Both the position numbers and the translations under genes were made by a program. Source: an uncultured Oscillibacter sp. (GTDB taxonomy: Bacteria > Bacillota > Clostridia > Oscillospirales > Oscillospiraceae). From it: 64,000 bases of DNA. The notes beneath the pieces were generated by a model, which searched no databases, had not been told where the DNA came from, and saw only the letters and a list, made by a program, of their open reading frames with translations. This document shows, piece by piece, positions 8,623 through 17,664 of the stretch. Within the stretch, counting starts at the first letter, position 1. Every line of letters starts with the position of its first letter. The stretch covers positions 1-64,000 of the forward strand of contig URKI01000002.1 in NCBI GenBank assembly GCA_900548505.1, in the 5' to 3' direction.

Positions 8623-9174
8623 TTGAAAAATACCCGTTCCGGCCGCCGGGACAAAAACAGCAGCCAGTATGGCTGGGTGGCCACGGTGTTCTGCATCGCC
8701 GTGGTCCTGTCCGCGGCGCTGAGTCTTGCGTCCGAGTCGCTGATGGCCGGGGCCGGCATGGCTGTGGCGCTTTTGATCCTGGCCCTGTTCATCGGCCTTG
8801 GTATTCTGTTTGACATTATCGGCGTTGCGGTGACGGCCGCGGATGAAAAGCCCTTTCACTCCATGGCTGCCCACCGGGAAAAGGGTGCGCGGGAGGCGCT
8901 GCGCCTTTTGAAAAACGCCAGCCGCGTGTCCAGTGTGTGCAACGATGTGGTGGGCGATATCTGCGGCATCGTCAGCGGTACCACCGCGGCGGTGATCGTG
9001 GCCCAGCTGCAGCGGAGCCTGGACACCCGGACCGTGCTGCTGAGCGTTGGTGTGACGGCGCTGATCTCAGGGCTCACCATCGGCGGCAAGGCACTGGGAA
9101 AGACCTTTGCCATCCGGAAGAGCACCCAGGTGGTGTTTCTGGCCGGACGCTTTTTGCATTTGTTCCATCGCTGA
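8623..9174 (+). CDS. oapA: OLE-associated membrane protein OapA
   Basis: This protein of about 183 residues has four hydrophobic segments (about 18-37, 42-64, 110-130, 138-158). A conserved-looking acidic stretch, FDIIGVAVTAADEKPFHSMA, follows the second. OapA is known to bind OLE RNA at the membrane and is tied to resistance to short-chain alcohols, cold and magnesium stress. TTG at 8623 is preferred because GGAGG at 8610-8614 lies 8 bases upstream; ATG at 8608 would add five residues but lies just before that site. A small hairpin (ATAGAG/CTCTAT, 8591-8609) precedes it. dxs follows 16 bases later. Confidence 0.87.
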   Translation: MKNTRSGRRDKNSSQYGWVATVFCIAVVLSAALSLASESLMAGAGMAVALLILALFIGLGILFDIIGVAVTAADEKPFHSMAAHREKGAREALRLLKNASRVSSVCNDVVGDICGIVSGTTAAVIVAQLQRSLDTRTVLLSVGVTALISGLTIGGKALGKTFAIRKSTQVVFLAGRFLHLFHR

Positions 9175-9190
9175 GAGGAGATAGAGATTT

Positions 9191-11041
9191 GTGATATTGG
9201 AAACGATTCATTCCCCGGAGGACGTCAAGAAGCTGGACAAGCATCAGCTGCCCGAGCTCTGCGCGGAAATCCGGGAATTTTTGGTTCAGAGCGTGTCCCG
9301 CACCGGCGGGCATCTTGCCTCTAACCTGGGCGCGGTGGAGCTGACGGTGGCTATCCACCGGGTATTCGATACCGAGAAAGACCGCCTGGTGTTCGATGTG
9401 GGACACCAGTGCTATGTGCACAAGGCCCTCACTGGCCGGCAGGAGCTGTTTTCCACCCTGCGCCAGTTCGGGGGCCTCTCCGGCTTCCCCAAGCCCCGGG
9501 AGAGCGTCCATGACGCCTTTATCGCAGGCCATGCGTCCAACTCCGTGTCCGTGGCCCTGGGTATGGCCCGGGCCCGCACGCTGACTGGGGGAGACTACCG
9601 GGTGCTGGCTCTCATTGGAGACGGCGCGCTGACCGGCGGCCTTGCATACGAGGGCCTCAACAACGCCGGTGCCTCCGGCGAGCCGCTGATCGTCATTCTG
9701 AACGACAATGGCATGTCCATCAATCCCAACGTGGGTGCCGTGCCCCGGCATTTGGGCAGCCTGCGCTCCAAGCCCGCTTATTACCATTTCAAAAAGTGGT
9801 ATCGGGGGCTGTTCGGCAAGCACCCGGCCCAGAACCCCGTGTACCGGTTCAACCATCAGGTCAAATCTTTCCTGAAAAAGAGCCTCTGGCCCCGCAGTAC
9901 CATGTTCGAGGACATGGGCTTTACCTATCTGGGACCTATCGACGGCCACGACCTGCCCCGCCTTTGCGATATGCTCCAGTGGGCCAAGGAACTCAACGGC
10001 CCGGTTTTGGTGCATGTGTATACGGTCAAGGGCAAGGGCTATCCTTTCGCGGAGGCCAACCCCGGCAAGTTCCACGGCATCAGCCCCTTTGACCCGGAGA
10101 CCGGACTTTTGAAAAAGCCCGGCGGAGAAACGTTTTCCTCCGTATTCGGAAAGACACTGTGCGACTGCGCGGCGCAGAACAGCCGGGTATGCGCCATCAC
10201 CGCCGCCATGGCGGACGGAACGGGCCTGACGCCTTTTGCCAAGGAATTCCCCAAACGCTTTTTCGATGTGGCCATCGCGGAGGGCCACGGAGTGGCTATG
10301 GCTGCGGGCCTTGCCAAGCAGGGGATGATCCCCGTATTTGCCGTGTACTCCACGTTTTTGCAGCGGGGCTATGACCAGCTGATCCACGATATCTCTTTGC
10401 AGAACCTCCATGTGGTGCTGGGCGTGGACCGGGCAGGGCTGGTGGGCTCCGACGGCGAGACCCACCACGGCTGCTTTGACGCGCTGTACCTTTCCGCAAT
10501 CCCCGGCTACACGGTGCTGTGTCCCGCCAGCTTTGCGGAGATGCGGTCCATGCTGCGTCAGGCGCTCTTCGGCATCTCCGGCCCCGTAGCTGTGCGCTAT
10601 CCCCGGGGCGGAGAGGGGAAGTACCGGGAAGATCATTCCGCAGAGGGTGCGGCCGTGCGGCTGCGCAGCGGTGCGGATGTGACACTGGTGGCCTACGGCA
10701 TCATGATCAATCAGACCCTGGAAGCGGCGGAGCTTCTGGAACAAAAGGGCATCCACGCGGGCGTGGTGAAGCTCAACCGTATCTCGCCCTTGAATTTTGA
10801 AGATATCGAGATTTTGGCGGACGTGGACACGCTGGTGGTAGCAGAGGACTCTTTCGGCGCCGGCTGCGTGGGCCAGCGACTGGCGGCACTGCTGGCGGAG
10901 CAGGGGAAGGCACCCCGCCGTCTGGTGCTGCAGAACCTTGGAAAGACTTACGCCCCGGAGGGCAGCGTGGCGGAGCTGGAGCACAGCTTTGGCCTGGATG
11001 CCGCCGGCATCGCCGCAGCTGCGGAGGAGGGACGCAAATGA
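9191..11041 (+). CDS. dxs: 1-deoxy-D-xylulose-5-phosphate synthase
   Basis: This 616-residue transketolase-like enzyme has the thiamine-diphosphate site GDGALTGGLAYEGLNNAG (about residues 143-160), the substrate-binding GHASNSVSVALG, and the pyrimidine-domain motif VAIAEGHGVAMAAGLA. It condenses pyruvate and glyceraldehyde 3-phosphate in the first step of the MEP isoprenoid pathway, feeding ispA. Start is GTG at 9191 after GAGGAGATAGAG. The stop overlaps tlyA (ATGA). Confidence 0.97.
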   Translation: MILETIHSPEDVKKLDKHQLPELCAEIREFLVQSVSRTGGHLASNLGAVELTVAIHRVFDTEKDRLVFDVGHQCYVHKALTGRQELFSTLRQFGGLSGFPKPRESVHDAFIAGHASNSVSVALGMARARTLTGGDYRVLALIGDGALTGGLAYEGLNNAGASGEPLIVILNDNGMSINPNVGAVPRHLGSLRSKPAYYHFKKWYRGLFGKHPAQNPVYRFNHQVKSFLKKSLWPRSTMFEDMGFTYLGPIDGHDLPRLCDMLQWAKELNGPVLVHVYTVKGKGYPFAEANPGKFHGISPFDPETGLLKKPGGETFSSVFGKTLCDCAAQNSRVCAITAAMADGTGLTPFAKEFPKRFFDVAIAEGHGVAMAAGLAKQGMIPVFAVYSTFLQRGYDQLIHDISLQNLHVVLGVDRAGLVGSDGETHHGCFDALYLSAIPGYTVLCPASFAEMRSMLRQALFGISGPVAVRYPRGGEGKYREDHSAEGAAVRLRSGADVTLVAYGIMINQTLEAAELLEQKGIHAGVVKLNRISPLNFEDIEILADVDTLVVAEDSFGAGCVGQRLAALLAEQGKAPRRLVLQNLGKTYAPEGSVAELEHSFGLDAAGIAAAAEEGRK

Positions 11042-11859
11042 GCAACAAAACACGTTTGGACGTGCTGCTGGTGGAGCGTGGGCTCCAGGAGAGCCGTCAA
11101 AAGGCCCAGGCGACCATTATGAGCGGATTGGTGTTCGTAGGCGGCCAGCGGGTGGATAAGCCCGGCACCGCCGTGGCCAATGATGCCGAGATCGAGGTGC
11201 GGGGCGGACTGAAATATGTAAGCCGGGGCGGACTGAAGCTGGAAAAGGTCATGGCCACGTTCCCAGTGGCGCTGGAGGGTGCCGTGTGTGCCGACATCGG
11301 CGCATCTACCGGCGGCTTTACGGACTGCATGCTGCAAAACGGCGCATCCAAGGTCTACGCCGTGGACGTGGGCTACGGCCAGCTTGCCTGGAAGCTGCGC
11401 AGCGACGAACGGGTGGTGTGCATGGAGCGCACCAACGCCCGTTACCTGACCCATGCGGAGATCCCTCAGGAGCTGGACTTTGCCTCTGTGGATGTGAGCT
11501 TCATTTCCCTCAAGCTCATTTTGCCGGCATTGGCGGGCCTTGTGCGTGAGGGCGGACATGTAGCCTGTCTGGTGAAGCCCCAGTTTGAGGCCGGCAAGGA
11601 AAAGGTGGGCAAAAAGGGCGTGGTCCGGGACCCCGCCGTCCATCTGGAGGTGCTGGAGCACTTCCTGGAACATGCCAAGGAAAATAACTTTACAGTGCTT
11701 GGTCTGACTTATTCTCCCATCCGCGGGCCGGAGGGGAACATCGAATATCTGGGGTATCTGGAAAAGGGGAGCGGCACGCCGGGCAGCTTTGATCTGCCGG
11801 CGCTGGTGGCGGAGTCCCATCAGGTGCTCAAGGAGCACGGGGAGGGGAGCGTGCAATGA
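11038..11859 (+). CDS. tlyA: TlyA family rRNA methyltransferase/hemolysin-like protein
   Basis: This 273-residue protein has an N-terminal S4 RNA-binding domain (about residues 1-60) and an FtsJ-type SAM methyltransferase domain with the DIGASTGGFTDCML motif (about 84-97). TlyA homologs 2'-O-methylate 16S and 23S rRNA in mycobacteria; the exact target here is not known. It overlaps dxs at its start and nadK at its end, in the usual dxs-tlyA-nadK-argR-recN order. Confidence 0.93.
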   Translation: MSNKTRLDVLLVERGLQESRQKAQATIMSGLVFVGGQRVDKPGTAVANDAEIEVRGGLKYVSRGGLKLEKVMATFPVALEGAVCADIGASTGGFTDCMLQNGASKVYAVDVGYGQLAWKLRSDERVVCMERTNARYLTHAEIPQELDFASVDVSFISLKLILPALAGLVREGGHVACLVKPQFEAGKEKVGKKGVVRDPAVHLEVLEHFLEHAKENNFTVLGLTYSPIRGPEGNIEYLGYLEKGSGTPGSFDLPALVAESHQVLKEHGEGSVQ

Positions 11860-12740
11860 ATCCCAAGAAGATCATCCTCTGTCCCAACCCCAACCGGGAC
11901 CGGGGTATGACGGCAACCAAAGAGGCCCAGCGGATTTTGAAAGAACTGGGCTTCCGGACGGTGGTCTGTTCTCCGTTCCGGGACCAGAAGGACGGGGCCT
12001 TTGCCGATTTTGATGTACGTCCCCTGCAGCAGGAGATGCGCTCAGCGGACCTGATGATCACCTTCGGCGGAGACGGGACCATTTTGCATCTTGCCAAAAT
12101 GGCGGCGCTGCACAAGCTGCCGGTGCTGGGCATCAACATGGGCGGCCTTGGGTTTATCGCCGAACTGGAGTCCGGCGAGCTGGAGGTGCTGCGGCGCCTC
12201 AAGGATTGGGACTTCCAGATGGAGCAGCGCATGATGCTGGATGTGGCGGTAATCCGTGAAGGAAAACAGGTTTACACCAATCTGGGCCTCAACGATGCGG
12301 TGATCCGGGAGGGCCCTATCTCCCATGTGATCCACCTGAAGATCGCCTCGGATGGGCACCACCTGGCGGATATCGCCGGCGACGGCGTCATCATCGCCAC
12401 GCCCACGGGCTCCACGGCCTATTCTCTCTCTGCGGGCGGGCCGGTGGTGGAGCCGGTGGCCCAGACCATGGTGGTGTGCCCCATCTGCATCCATAACATG
12501 CGGTTTTCCTCTTATGTGCTCTCGCCGGAGCACACTCTGACCATCGAACTGGAGCGCAACGGCCGCAAGCCCGTCTATCTGTTTGTGGACGAGAGCCGCG
12601 GCTTTTCCCTGAAGGCCGACGACCAGGTCGTGGTGCGCCGGTCCAAATACGCCATGAAGCTGGCGCGTCTGACGGAAAAGAGCTTTTGCGAGATTTTTGC
12701 CCAAAAAATGCTTCCGGGAGGGTTAAGCGATGAAAAATGA
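11856..12740 (+). CDS. nadK: NAD(+) kinase
   Basis: This 294-residue protein has the signature FGGDGTILHLA (about residues 68-78) and the PTGSTAYSLSAGGP loop (about 184-197). It phosphorylates NAD to NADP using ATP or polyphosphate. The start overlaps the tlyA stop and its 3' end overlaps argR by 11 bases. Confidence 0.96.
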   Translation: MNPKKIILCPNPNRDRGMTATKEAQRILKELGFRTVVCSPFRDQKDGAFADFDVRPLQQEMRSADLMITFGGDGTILHLAKMAALHKLPVLGINMGGLGFIAELESGELEVLRRLKDWDFQMEQRMMLDVAVIREGKQVYTNLGLNDAVIREGPISHVIHLKIASDGHHLADIAGDGVIIATPTGSTAYSLSAGGPVVEPVAQTMVVCPICIHNMRFSSYVLSPEHTLTIELERNGRKPVYLFVDESRGFSLKADDQVVVRRSKYAMKLARLTEKSFCEIFAQKMLPGGLSDEK

Positions 12741-13179
12741 ACGTCAAAACATGATCCTTGAGATTATTTCCCAGGAAAATATCGAGACGCAGGAACAGCT
12801 GCTCTCCCGCTTGCAGGAGCGCGGCATCACCAGCACCCAGGCCACCATCTCCCGGGACATCAAGCAGATGCACCTGGTGAAAGAGCCGGTGGGGCAGGGC
12901 GTATACAAGTATGCCGTGTCTGGCAACCGCACGAAGCTGAACTTTGCTGAGAAGCTGCGCACCATCTTCCGGGAGAGCATCACCAGCATTGACTATGCCC
13001 AGAATATCGTGGTCATCAAGACCATGCCGGGCCTGGCCAGTGCCGCCTGCGCTGCGCTGGACAACATGGAGTTCAACTTCCTGGTGGGTTCCCTGGCAGG
13101 AGACGACACCGCCTTTTTGGTGATGCGGGACACGGAGTCCGCGGCGGACTTCTGCGAGGAGATCAAGGAGATGCTGTGA
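12730..13179 (+). CDS. argR: Arginine repressor ArgR/AhrC
   Basis: This 149-residue protein has an N-terminal winged helix (residues 1-70, with STQATISRDIKQMHLVK) and a C-terminal arginine-binding oligomerization domain that includes GSLAGDDTAFLV. ArgR senses arginine and controls its synthesis and breakdown; in Firmicutes it lies next to recN, as here. GGAGGG sits just upstream, inside nadK. Confidence 0.96.
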   Translation: MKNERQNMILEIISQENIETQEQLLSRLQERGITSTQATISRDIKQMHLVKEPVGQGVYKYAVSGNRTKLNFAEKLRTIFRESITSIDYAQNIVVIKTMPGLASAACAALDNMEFNFLVGSLAGDDTAFLVMRDTESAADFCEEIKEML

Positions 13180-13218
13180 TCCCGCTGCCCACGGGGCACG
13201 CGGGAAGGGGAGAGAACC

Positions 13219-14901
13219 ATGCTGGAATGGCTTCACATTGAAAATATCGCGGTCATCGAGGAGGCGGACATCCGCTTTCAGCCCGGCTTCAACGCCCTCA
13301 CCGGCGAGACCGGCGCCGGTAAGTCCATCGTCATCGACGCTTTGGGTGCGGTGCTGGGCGGACGCACCTCCCGGGAGCTGATCCGCACCGGGGCGGAGCG
13401 GGCTTTTGCCAGCGCCGCCTTTTCCGGCGTAAGCCCGGATTTGCCGGGCCTTGCCGAGTGCGGCGCGGCCCCGGACGAGGACGGGTGCCTTGTGATGCAG
13501 CGGGAGATCGGCAGCGACGGCCGGAGCCTTTGTCGGGTAGGCGGGCGCCCGGTCACCGTGTCCCAGATGCGCCGGGTGGGCGAGGAGCTTTTGAATATCC
13601 ACGGCCAGCACGACGGCGTGCAGCTTTTGGACGAGGAGCGCCACGTTTCCTATCTGGACCGCTTCGGCCGCACAGAGGATGTGCTCTCGGCCTACCAGGT
13701 GTCCTACGGCGCCATGGCAGAGCTCCAACGGAAGATTTCTGCCCTGCGGATGGACGAGGCGGAAAAGGCCCGCCGGATGGACAGTCTGCGCTTTCAGATC
13801 GACGAGCTGGAGCGGGCAAAGCTGCAGCCCGGCGAGGAAGAGGGGCTGGCGGAGCGGCGCAATTTGCTGCGCAACGGGGAGAAGTATCTCTCCGCTCTGT
13901 CCGGGGCGGATTACTGCCTCTCCGGCGGCGAGGAGGGCGGCGGCGTGGTCAGTGCCATCCGTGACGCGGAGGAGGCCCTTTACAGTATACGCACCTTGGG
14001 CGAGGAGATGGGCCGGCTCTATGAGCGGCTGGGCGCGCTGCGCAGCGAGGCCTATGACATTGCCGAGACCGTGCGGGACCTGCGGGAGAGTTTCGACTTC
14101 TCTCCGGCGGAGCTGGACGCGGTGGAGAGCCGGACGGACCTTTTGTACCGGCTGAAAAAGAAGTACGGTGCTACCGTGGAGGACATGCTTGCTTACCTGG
14201 ATCGGTGCCGGGCGGAGCTGGATGCCATGGAGACGGCGGACGACACCCTGGCCCGCTTGGAAAAGCAGCTGACCGGCGCCCGCAAAGCGGTGGAGAAGGC
14301 CGGCGCGGCGCTGACGGCAGCCCGCAAGGCTGCTGCCGCAGAGCTGGAGGCGCGCATCCTCCGGGAGCTGCGGGACCTGGACATGAACAAGGTGCGCTTT
14401 GCCATCGATTTTGTCTCCCGGGAGCCGGGAGCGGACGGATGCGACACTGTGCGCTTCCTCATGTCTGCCAACGTAGGCGAGGACCTGCGGCCCATTGCCC
14501 GCATCGCCTCCGGCGGTGAGCTGGCCCGCATCATGCTGGCGCTGAAAAATGTGCTGGCGGAGCAGGAGTCCGTGGGCACGCTGGTATTTGACGAGGTGGA
14601 TACGGGTGTGTCTGGTCGGGCGGCCCAGAAGGTGGCAGAGAAGCTGGCCCAGGTGAGCCGCCGCAAGCAAGTGCTGTGCGTGACGCATCTGCCCCAGCTG
14701 GCTGCCATGGCGGACACCCATTTCTCCGTGGAGAAGGGGGAGCGGGACGGCCGTACCTATACGAAGGTGGTGCTGCTGGACCGTCAGCGCCGCATGGCGG
14801 AGCTGGCCCGCATCACCGGCGGCGCCAAGGTGACGCCTGCTCTGCTGGAGAGCGCCGGTGAACTGCTGGACGAGGCGGAGGCCTACCGGGCCGGGCTGTA
14901 G
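13219..14901 (+). CDS. recN: DNA repair protein RecN
   Basis: This 560-residue SMC-like ATPase has Walker A GETGAGKS (about residues 30-37), a coiled-coil middle (about 155-370), and a C-terminal signature and Walker B (IASGGELARIMLALKN, LVFDEVDTGVSG). RecN helps early double-strand break repair. It ends the cluster and is followed by about 100 bases without features and a terminator. Confidence 0.97.
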   Translation: MLEWLHIENIAVIEEADIRFQPGFNALTGETGAGKSIVIDALGAVLGGRTSRELIRTGAERAFASAAFSGVSPDLPGLAECGAAPDEDGCLVMQREIGSDGRSLCRVGGRPVTVSQMRRVGEELLNIHGQHDGVQLLDEERHVSYLDRFGRTEDVLSAYQVSYGAMAELQRKISALRMDEAEKARRMDSLRFQIDELERAKLQPGEEEGLAERRNLLRNGEKYLSALSGADYCLSGGEEGGGVVSAIRDAEEALYSIRTLGEEMGRLYERLGALRSEAYDIAETVRDLRESFDFSPAELDAVESRTDLLYRLKKKYGATVEDMLAYLDRCRAELDAMETADDTLARLEKQLTGARKAVEKAGAALTAARKAAAAELEARILRELRDLDMNKVRFAIDFVSREPGADGCDTVRFLMSANVGEDLRPIARIASGGELARIMLALKNVLAEQESVGTLVFDEVDTGVSGRAAQKVAEKLAQVSRRKQVLCVTHLPQLAAMADTHFSVEKGERDGRTYTKVVLLDRQRRMAELARITGGAKVTPALLESAGELLDEAEAYRAGL

Positions 14902-15000
14902 GCAGAGAGATATATCCGTGATGGGATTTTTGCGGCCTGCGGCGATACTCCGGGTGCAGTGCTCATGAGCTTTGGGAGCGCAGGTGGCATGATACGAAAT

Positions 15001-15031
15001 AAACGGCTGACCAGTTGGTCAGCCGTTTTTT
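15001..15031 (+). terminator. Terminator downstream of recN
   Basis: AAACGGCTGACC and GGTCAGCCGTTT form a 12-base stem with an AGTT loop and a T run. Confidence 0.9.
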
Positions 15032-15140
15032 ACGTCGCTTTTGTAGTGCCGTTGTGCGAAAAATGAACTGTGGGCTAAGGCCGGGGAGCAGGGGAGACGG
15101 AGGAACTTTGCATTTCCGACGGAGCTCCGACGGCCGGCTC

Positions 15141-15169
15141 TTGACATTTTCGCCGGAATCGGATATAAT
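15141..15169 (+). promoter_or_regulatory. Consensus promoter of the T-box operon
   Basis: TTGACA at 15141-15146, exactly 17 bases, then TATAAT at 15164-15169. This is the strongest promoter match in the window and sits just before the T-box leader. Confidence 0.9.
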
Positions 15170-15175
15170 CCCACC

Positions 15176-15446
15176 CGTATACAGCGAGGAAAAGGAAGAG
15201 TAGTCGTCACGGCGCTGCAAAGAGAGCCCCCGGTTGGTGGAAGGGGGAGAGGGCCCGGCGGTGAATACCCCTTGGAGCTGGCACCCCAACGGCTTTTTGC
15301 CCAGTAGGCGTGCTCCGGGTGCGCCCGTTATCGCGCCGCCGTGTGTTGGCACGGCCCGAGGCCGCGCTCCGTGAGGAGGCGGCGAACCAGAGGTGGTACC
15401 GCGAAGCATGTTCGCCCTCTGTCCCCTGCCGGGACGGGGGCGTTTT
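15176..15446 (+). promoter_or_regulatory. Tyrosine T-box leader
   Basis: Stem I carries the AGAGAG motif at 15221-15226 and GGTTGGTGG at 15232-15240. The specifier region GTGAATACC places TAC (tyrosine) at 15266-15268. The T-box sequence AGAGGTGGTACCGCG is at 15389-15403, overlapping the antiterminator, and a terminator stem with TTTT runs 15413-15446. Uncharged tRNA(Tyr) should bind and allow read-through. A tyrosine codon fits tyrS, two genes down, and implies that the transporter between them also responds to tyrosine starvation. Confidence 0.93.
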
Positions 15447-15476
15447 CTATGCCCGGAGCAAGGAGTGTGTTGCGGT

Positions 15477-16334
15477 TTGAAGAAAGAACGCAGAGGCACG
15501 CTGTTCGTGTTTCTGGCCGCCTTGCTGTACAGCGTAGGCGGGCTTTGCATCAAGGTCATCCCCTGGGGCGGCATGGCCATCAACGGCGGCCGCACGGCCA
15601 TCGCCCTGGTGGTTATCGGTACATATCTGGCGGTCACCCGCCATCGGCTGAAGCTGAACCGGTGGGTGCTGCTGGGAGCGCTGGCAGTGTTCGGCACCAA
15701 CGCATTTTTCTCTCTGGCCAACAAGATGACCACGGCGGCCAACGCCATCGTGCTGCAATTCACGGCACCCATTTTCGTCATCGTCTTTTCCGGGGTGTTT
15801 TTCCGCCGCCGGCCGGACAAACTGGACCTGGGAGCCTGCGCGGCGGTGTTCGGCGGTATCCTCTTTTTCTTCCTGGACAGCCTGGAAATGGGCGGAGGAG
15901 CCGGCAACGCCATGGCACTGCTGGCGGGCGTCAGCTATGCAGGCGTGTTCCTTTTGAATGACCTGCCGGACTCGGACGCCATCTCCTCTGTATTCTGGGG
16001 AGATGTGCTTTCGGCGCTGACGGGACTGCCGTTCCTCTTCCGGGAGACGGAGTTCACCGCCACGGCGCTGGTGAGCCTGGTGATCCTGGGTGCGTTCCAA
16101 GTGGGCGTTGCCTACGTGCTGCTGTGCATCGGATTGAAAACTACGCCGCCGGTGACCGCCAGCCTGATCTCCGGCATCGAGCCGGTGCTCAACCCCGTGC
16201 TGGTGGCGGTATTCTATAAAGAGAGCGTGGGGCGCTTCGCCCTGGTGGGCGCCGGCATCGTCATTGCCAGCGTGCTGGTTTACAATGTATTAAAAAGCAG
16301 AAAATCGACCATAAATTCCGTAGAAACTGTTTAA
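15477..16334 (+). CDS. EamA/DMT family transporter under tyrosine T-box control
   Basis: This protein of about 285 residues has ten predicted helices in two EamA repeats (about residues 5-135 and 145-275), the fold of drug/metabolite exporters and some amino-acid carriers. TTG at 15477 is chosen because upstream in-frame codons run into the T-box terminator and AAGGAG lies at 15460-15465. It is the first gene after a tyrosine T-box and tyrS follows after 19 bases. Tyrosine or an aromatic precursor as substrate is an inference from this regulation. Confidence 0.88.
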   Translation: MKKERRGTLFVFLAALLYSVGGLCIKVIPWGGMAINGGRTAIALVVIGTYLAVTRHRLKLNRWVLLGALAVFGTNAFFSLANKMTTAANAIVLQFTAPIFVIVFSGVFFRRRPDKLDLGACAAVFGGILFFFLDSLEMGGGAGNAMALLAGVSYAGVFLLNDLPDSDAISSVFWGDVLSALTGLPFLFRETEFTATALVSLVILGAFQVGVAYVLLCIGLKTTPPVTASLISGIEPVLNPVLVAVFYKESVGRFALVGAGIVIASVLVYNVLKSRKSTINSVETV

Positions 16335-16353
16335 TGGGTGGAGGAGAATGACC

Positions 16354-17586
16354 ATGACTTGTTATGAAGAACTGAAGGCCCGCGGCCTGATCGCACAGGT
16401 GACGGATGAAGAGGAGATCCGGGAGCTGGTGAATAACGGCAAGGCCGTGTTCTATATCGGCTTTGACCCCACGGCGGACTCCCTGCATGTGGGCCACTTT
16501 ATGGCGCTGTGTCTTATGAAGCGGCTGCAGATGGCCGGCAACCGGCCCATCGCCCTCATCGGCGGCGGCACCGGCTACATCGGCGACCCCTCCGGCCGCA
16601 CGGACATGCGCTCCATGATGACGCCGGAGACCATCCAGCACAACTGCGAGTGCTTCAAAAAGCAGATGGAGCGGTTCATTGAATTCGGCGAGGGCAAGGC
16701 CATCATGGTCAACAACGCCGACTGGCTCTTGAAGCTCAACTACGTGGACCTTCTGCGGGAGGTGGGCGCGTGCTTCTCTGTCAACAACATGCTGCGGGCC
16801 GAGTGCTACAAGCAGCGCATGGAGAAGGGCCTGAGCTTCCTGGAGTTCAACTATATGATCATGCAGTCCTATGACTTCTATCATATGTTCCAGACCCTGG
16901 GCTGCAACATGCAGTTCGGCGGCGACGACCAGTGGAGCAACATGCTGGGCGGCACGGAGCTCATCCGCCGCAAGCTGGGCAAGGACGCCTATGCCATGAC
17001 CATCACGCTGCTTTTGAACTCCGAGGGCAAGAAGATGGGCAAGACCGCCTCCGGCGCCGTGTGGCTGGACCCCAACAAGACCTCTCCCTTTGAGTTCTAC
17101 CAGTACTGGCGCAATGTGGGCGACGCGGACGTCTTGAAGTGTATCCGCATGCTCACGTTCCTGCCCCTGGAGCAGATCGACGAGATGGACAAGTGGGAGG
17201 GAAGCCAGCTCAACACCGCCAAGGAGATCCTGGCCTACGAGCTGACGAAGCTGGTCCATGGCGAGGAAGAGGCCGCCAAGGCCCAGGAAGCCGCCCGTGC
17301 CCTTTTCGGCGGCAGCGGTGATTCTGCCAACATGCCCTGCACCAAGCTTTGCCGGGCGGACTTCTCCGAGTCTGGCGAGATCGACATCCTGACGCTCCTG
17401 GTCAAGTGCGGCCTGGCTGCCTCCAAGGGCGAGGCCCGGCGTCTGGTGCAGCAGGGCGGTGTCAGTGTCTGCGGCCAGAAGGTGGGCGACATTGAGACCA
17501 AGTTCAGCTGCAAGGATTGCTGCGGCGACGGCGCCATCATCAAAAAGGGCAAGAAGGTCTATCACAAGGCCTTGATGGAAGAATAA
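16354..17586 (+). CDS. tyrS: Tyrosine--tRNA ligase
   Basis: This class I synthetase of about 410 residues has the HIGH-like LHVGH (about residue 44), the tyrosine-site region GGDDQWSNMLGG, a KMSKS-like KKMGKTASG loop (about 227), and a C-terminal S4 tRNA-binding domain. GGAGGAG at 16340-16346 fits ATG 16354 better than ATG 16348. It charges tRNA(Tyr), which is the ligand sensed by the upstream T-box, giving a closed feedback loop. Confidence 0.97.
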   Translation: MTCYEELKARGLIAQVTDEEEIRELVNNGKAVFYIGFDPTADSLHVGHFMALCLMKRLQMAGNRPIALIGGGTGYIGDPSGRTDMRSMMTPETIQHNCECFKKQMERFIEFGEGKAIMVNNADWLLKLNYVDLLREVGACFSVNNMLRAECYKQRMEKGLSFLEFNYMIMQSYDFYHMFQTLGCNMQFGGDDQWSNMLGGTELIRRKLGKDAYAMTITLLLNSEGKKMGKTASGAVWLDPNKTSPFEFYQYWRNVGDADVLKCIRMLTFLPLEQIDEMDKWEGSQLNTAKEILAYELTKLVHGEEEAAKAQEAARALFGGSGDSANMPCTKLCRADFSESGEIDILTLLVKCGLAASKGEARRLVQQGGVSVCGQKVGDIETKFSCKDCCGDGAIIKKGKKVYHKALMEE

Positions 17587-17587
17587 A

Positions 17588-17637
17588 AGAACAGGGCAGA
17601 CGCGGCGCTTTTGCGCCGCGCCTGTTCTGGCGTTTTT
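17588..17637 (+). terminator. Terminator after tyrS
   Basis: AGAACAGG and CCTGTTCT flank an inner CGCGGCGC/GCGCCGCG stem; a T run follows at 17633. Confidence 0.85.
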
Positions 17638-17664
17638 GAAACTTTTTTTAAGAAAGGAACCAAC

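Noticed and set aside
12391..14721. A 776-codon minus-strand frame opposite recN and argR
   Set aside because: Shadow of the real genes; no start signal and no recognisable domain.
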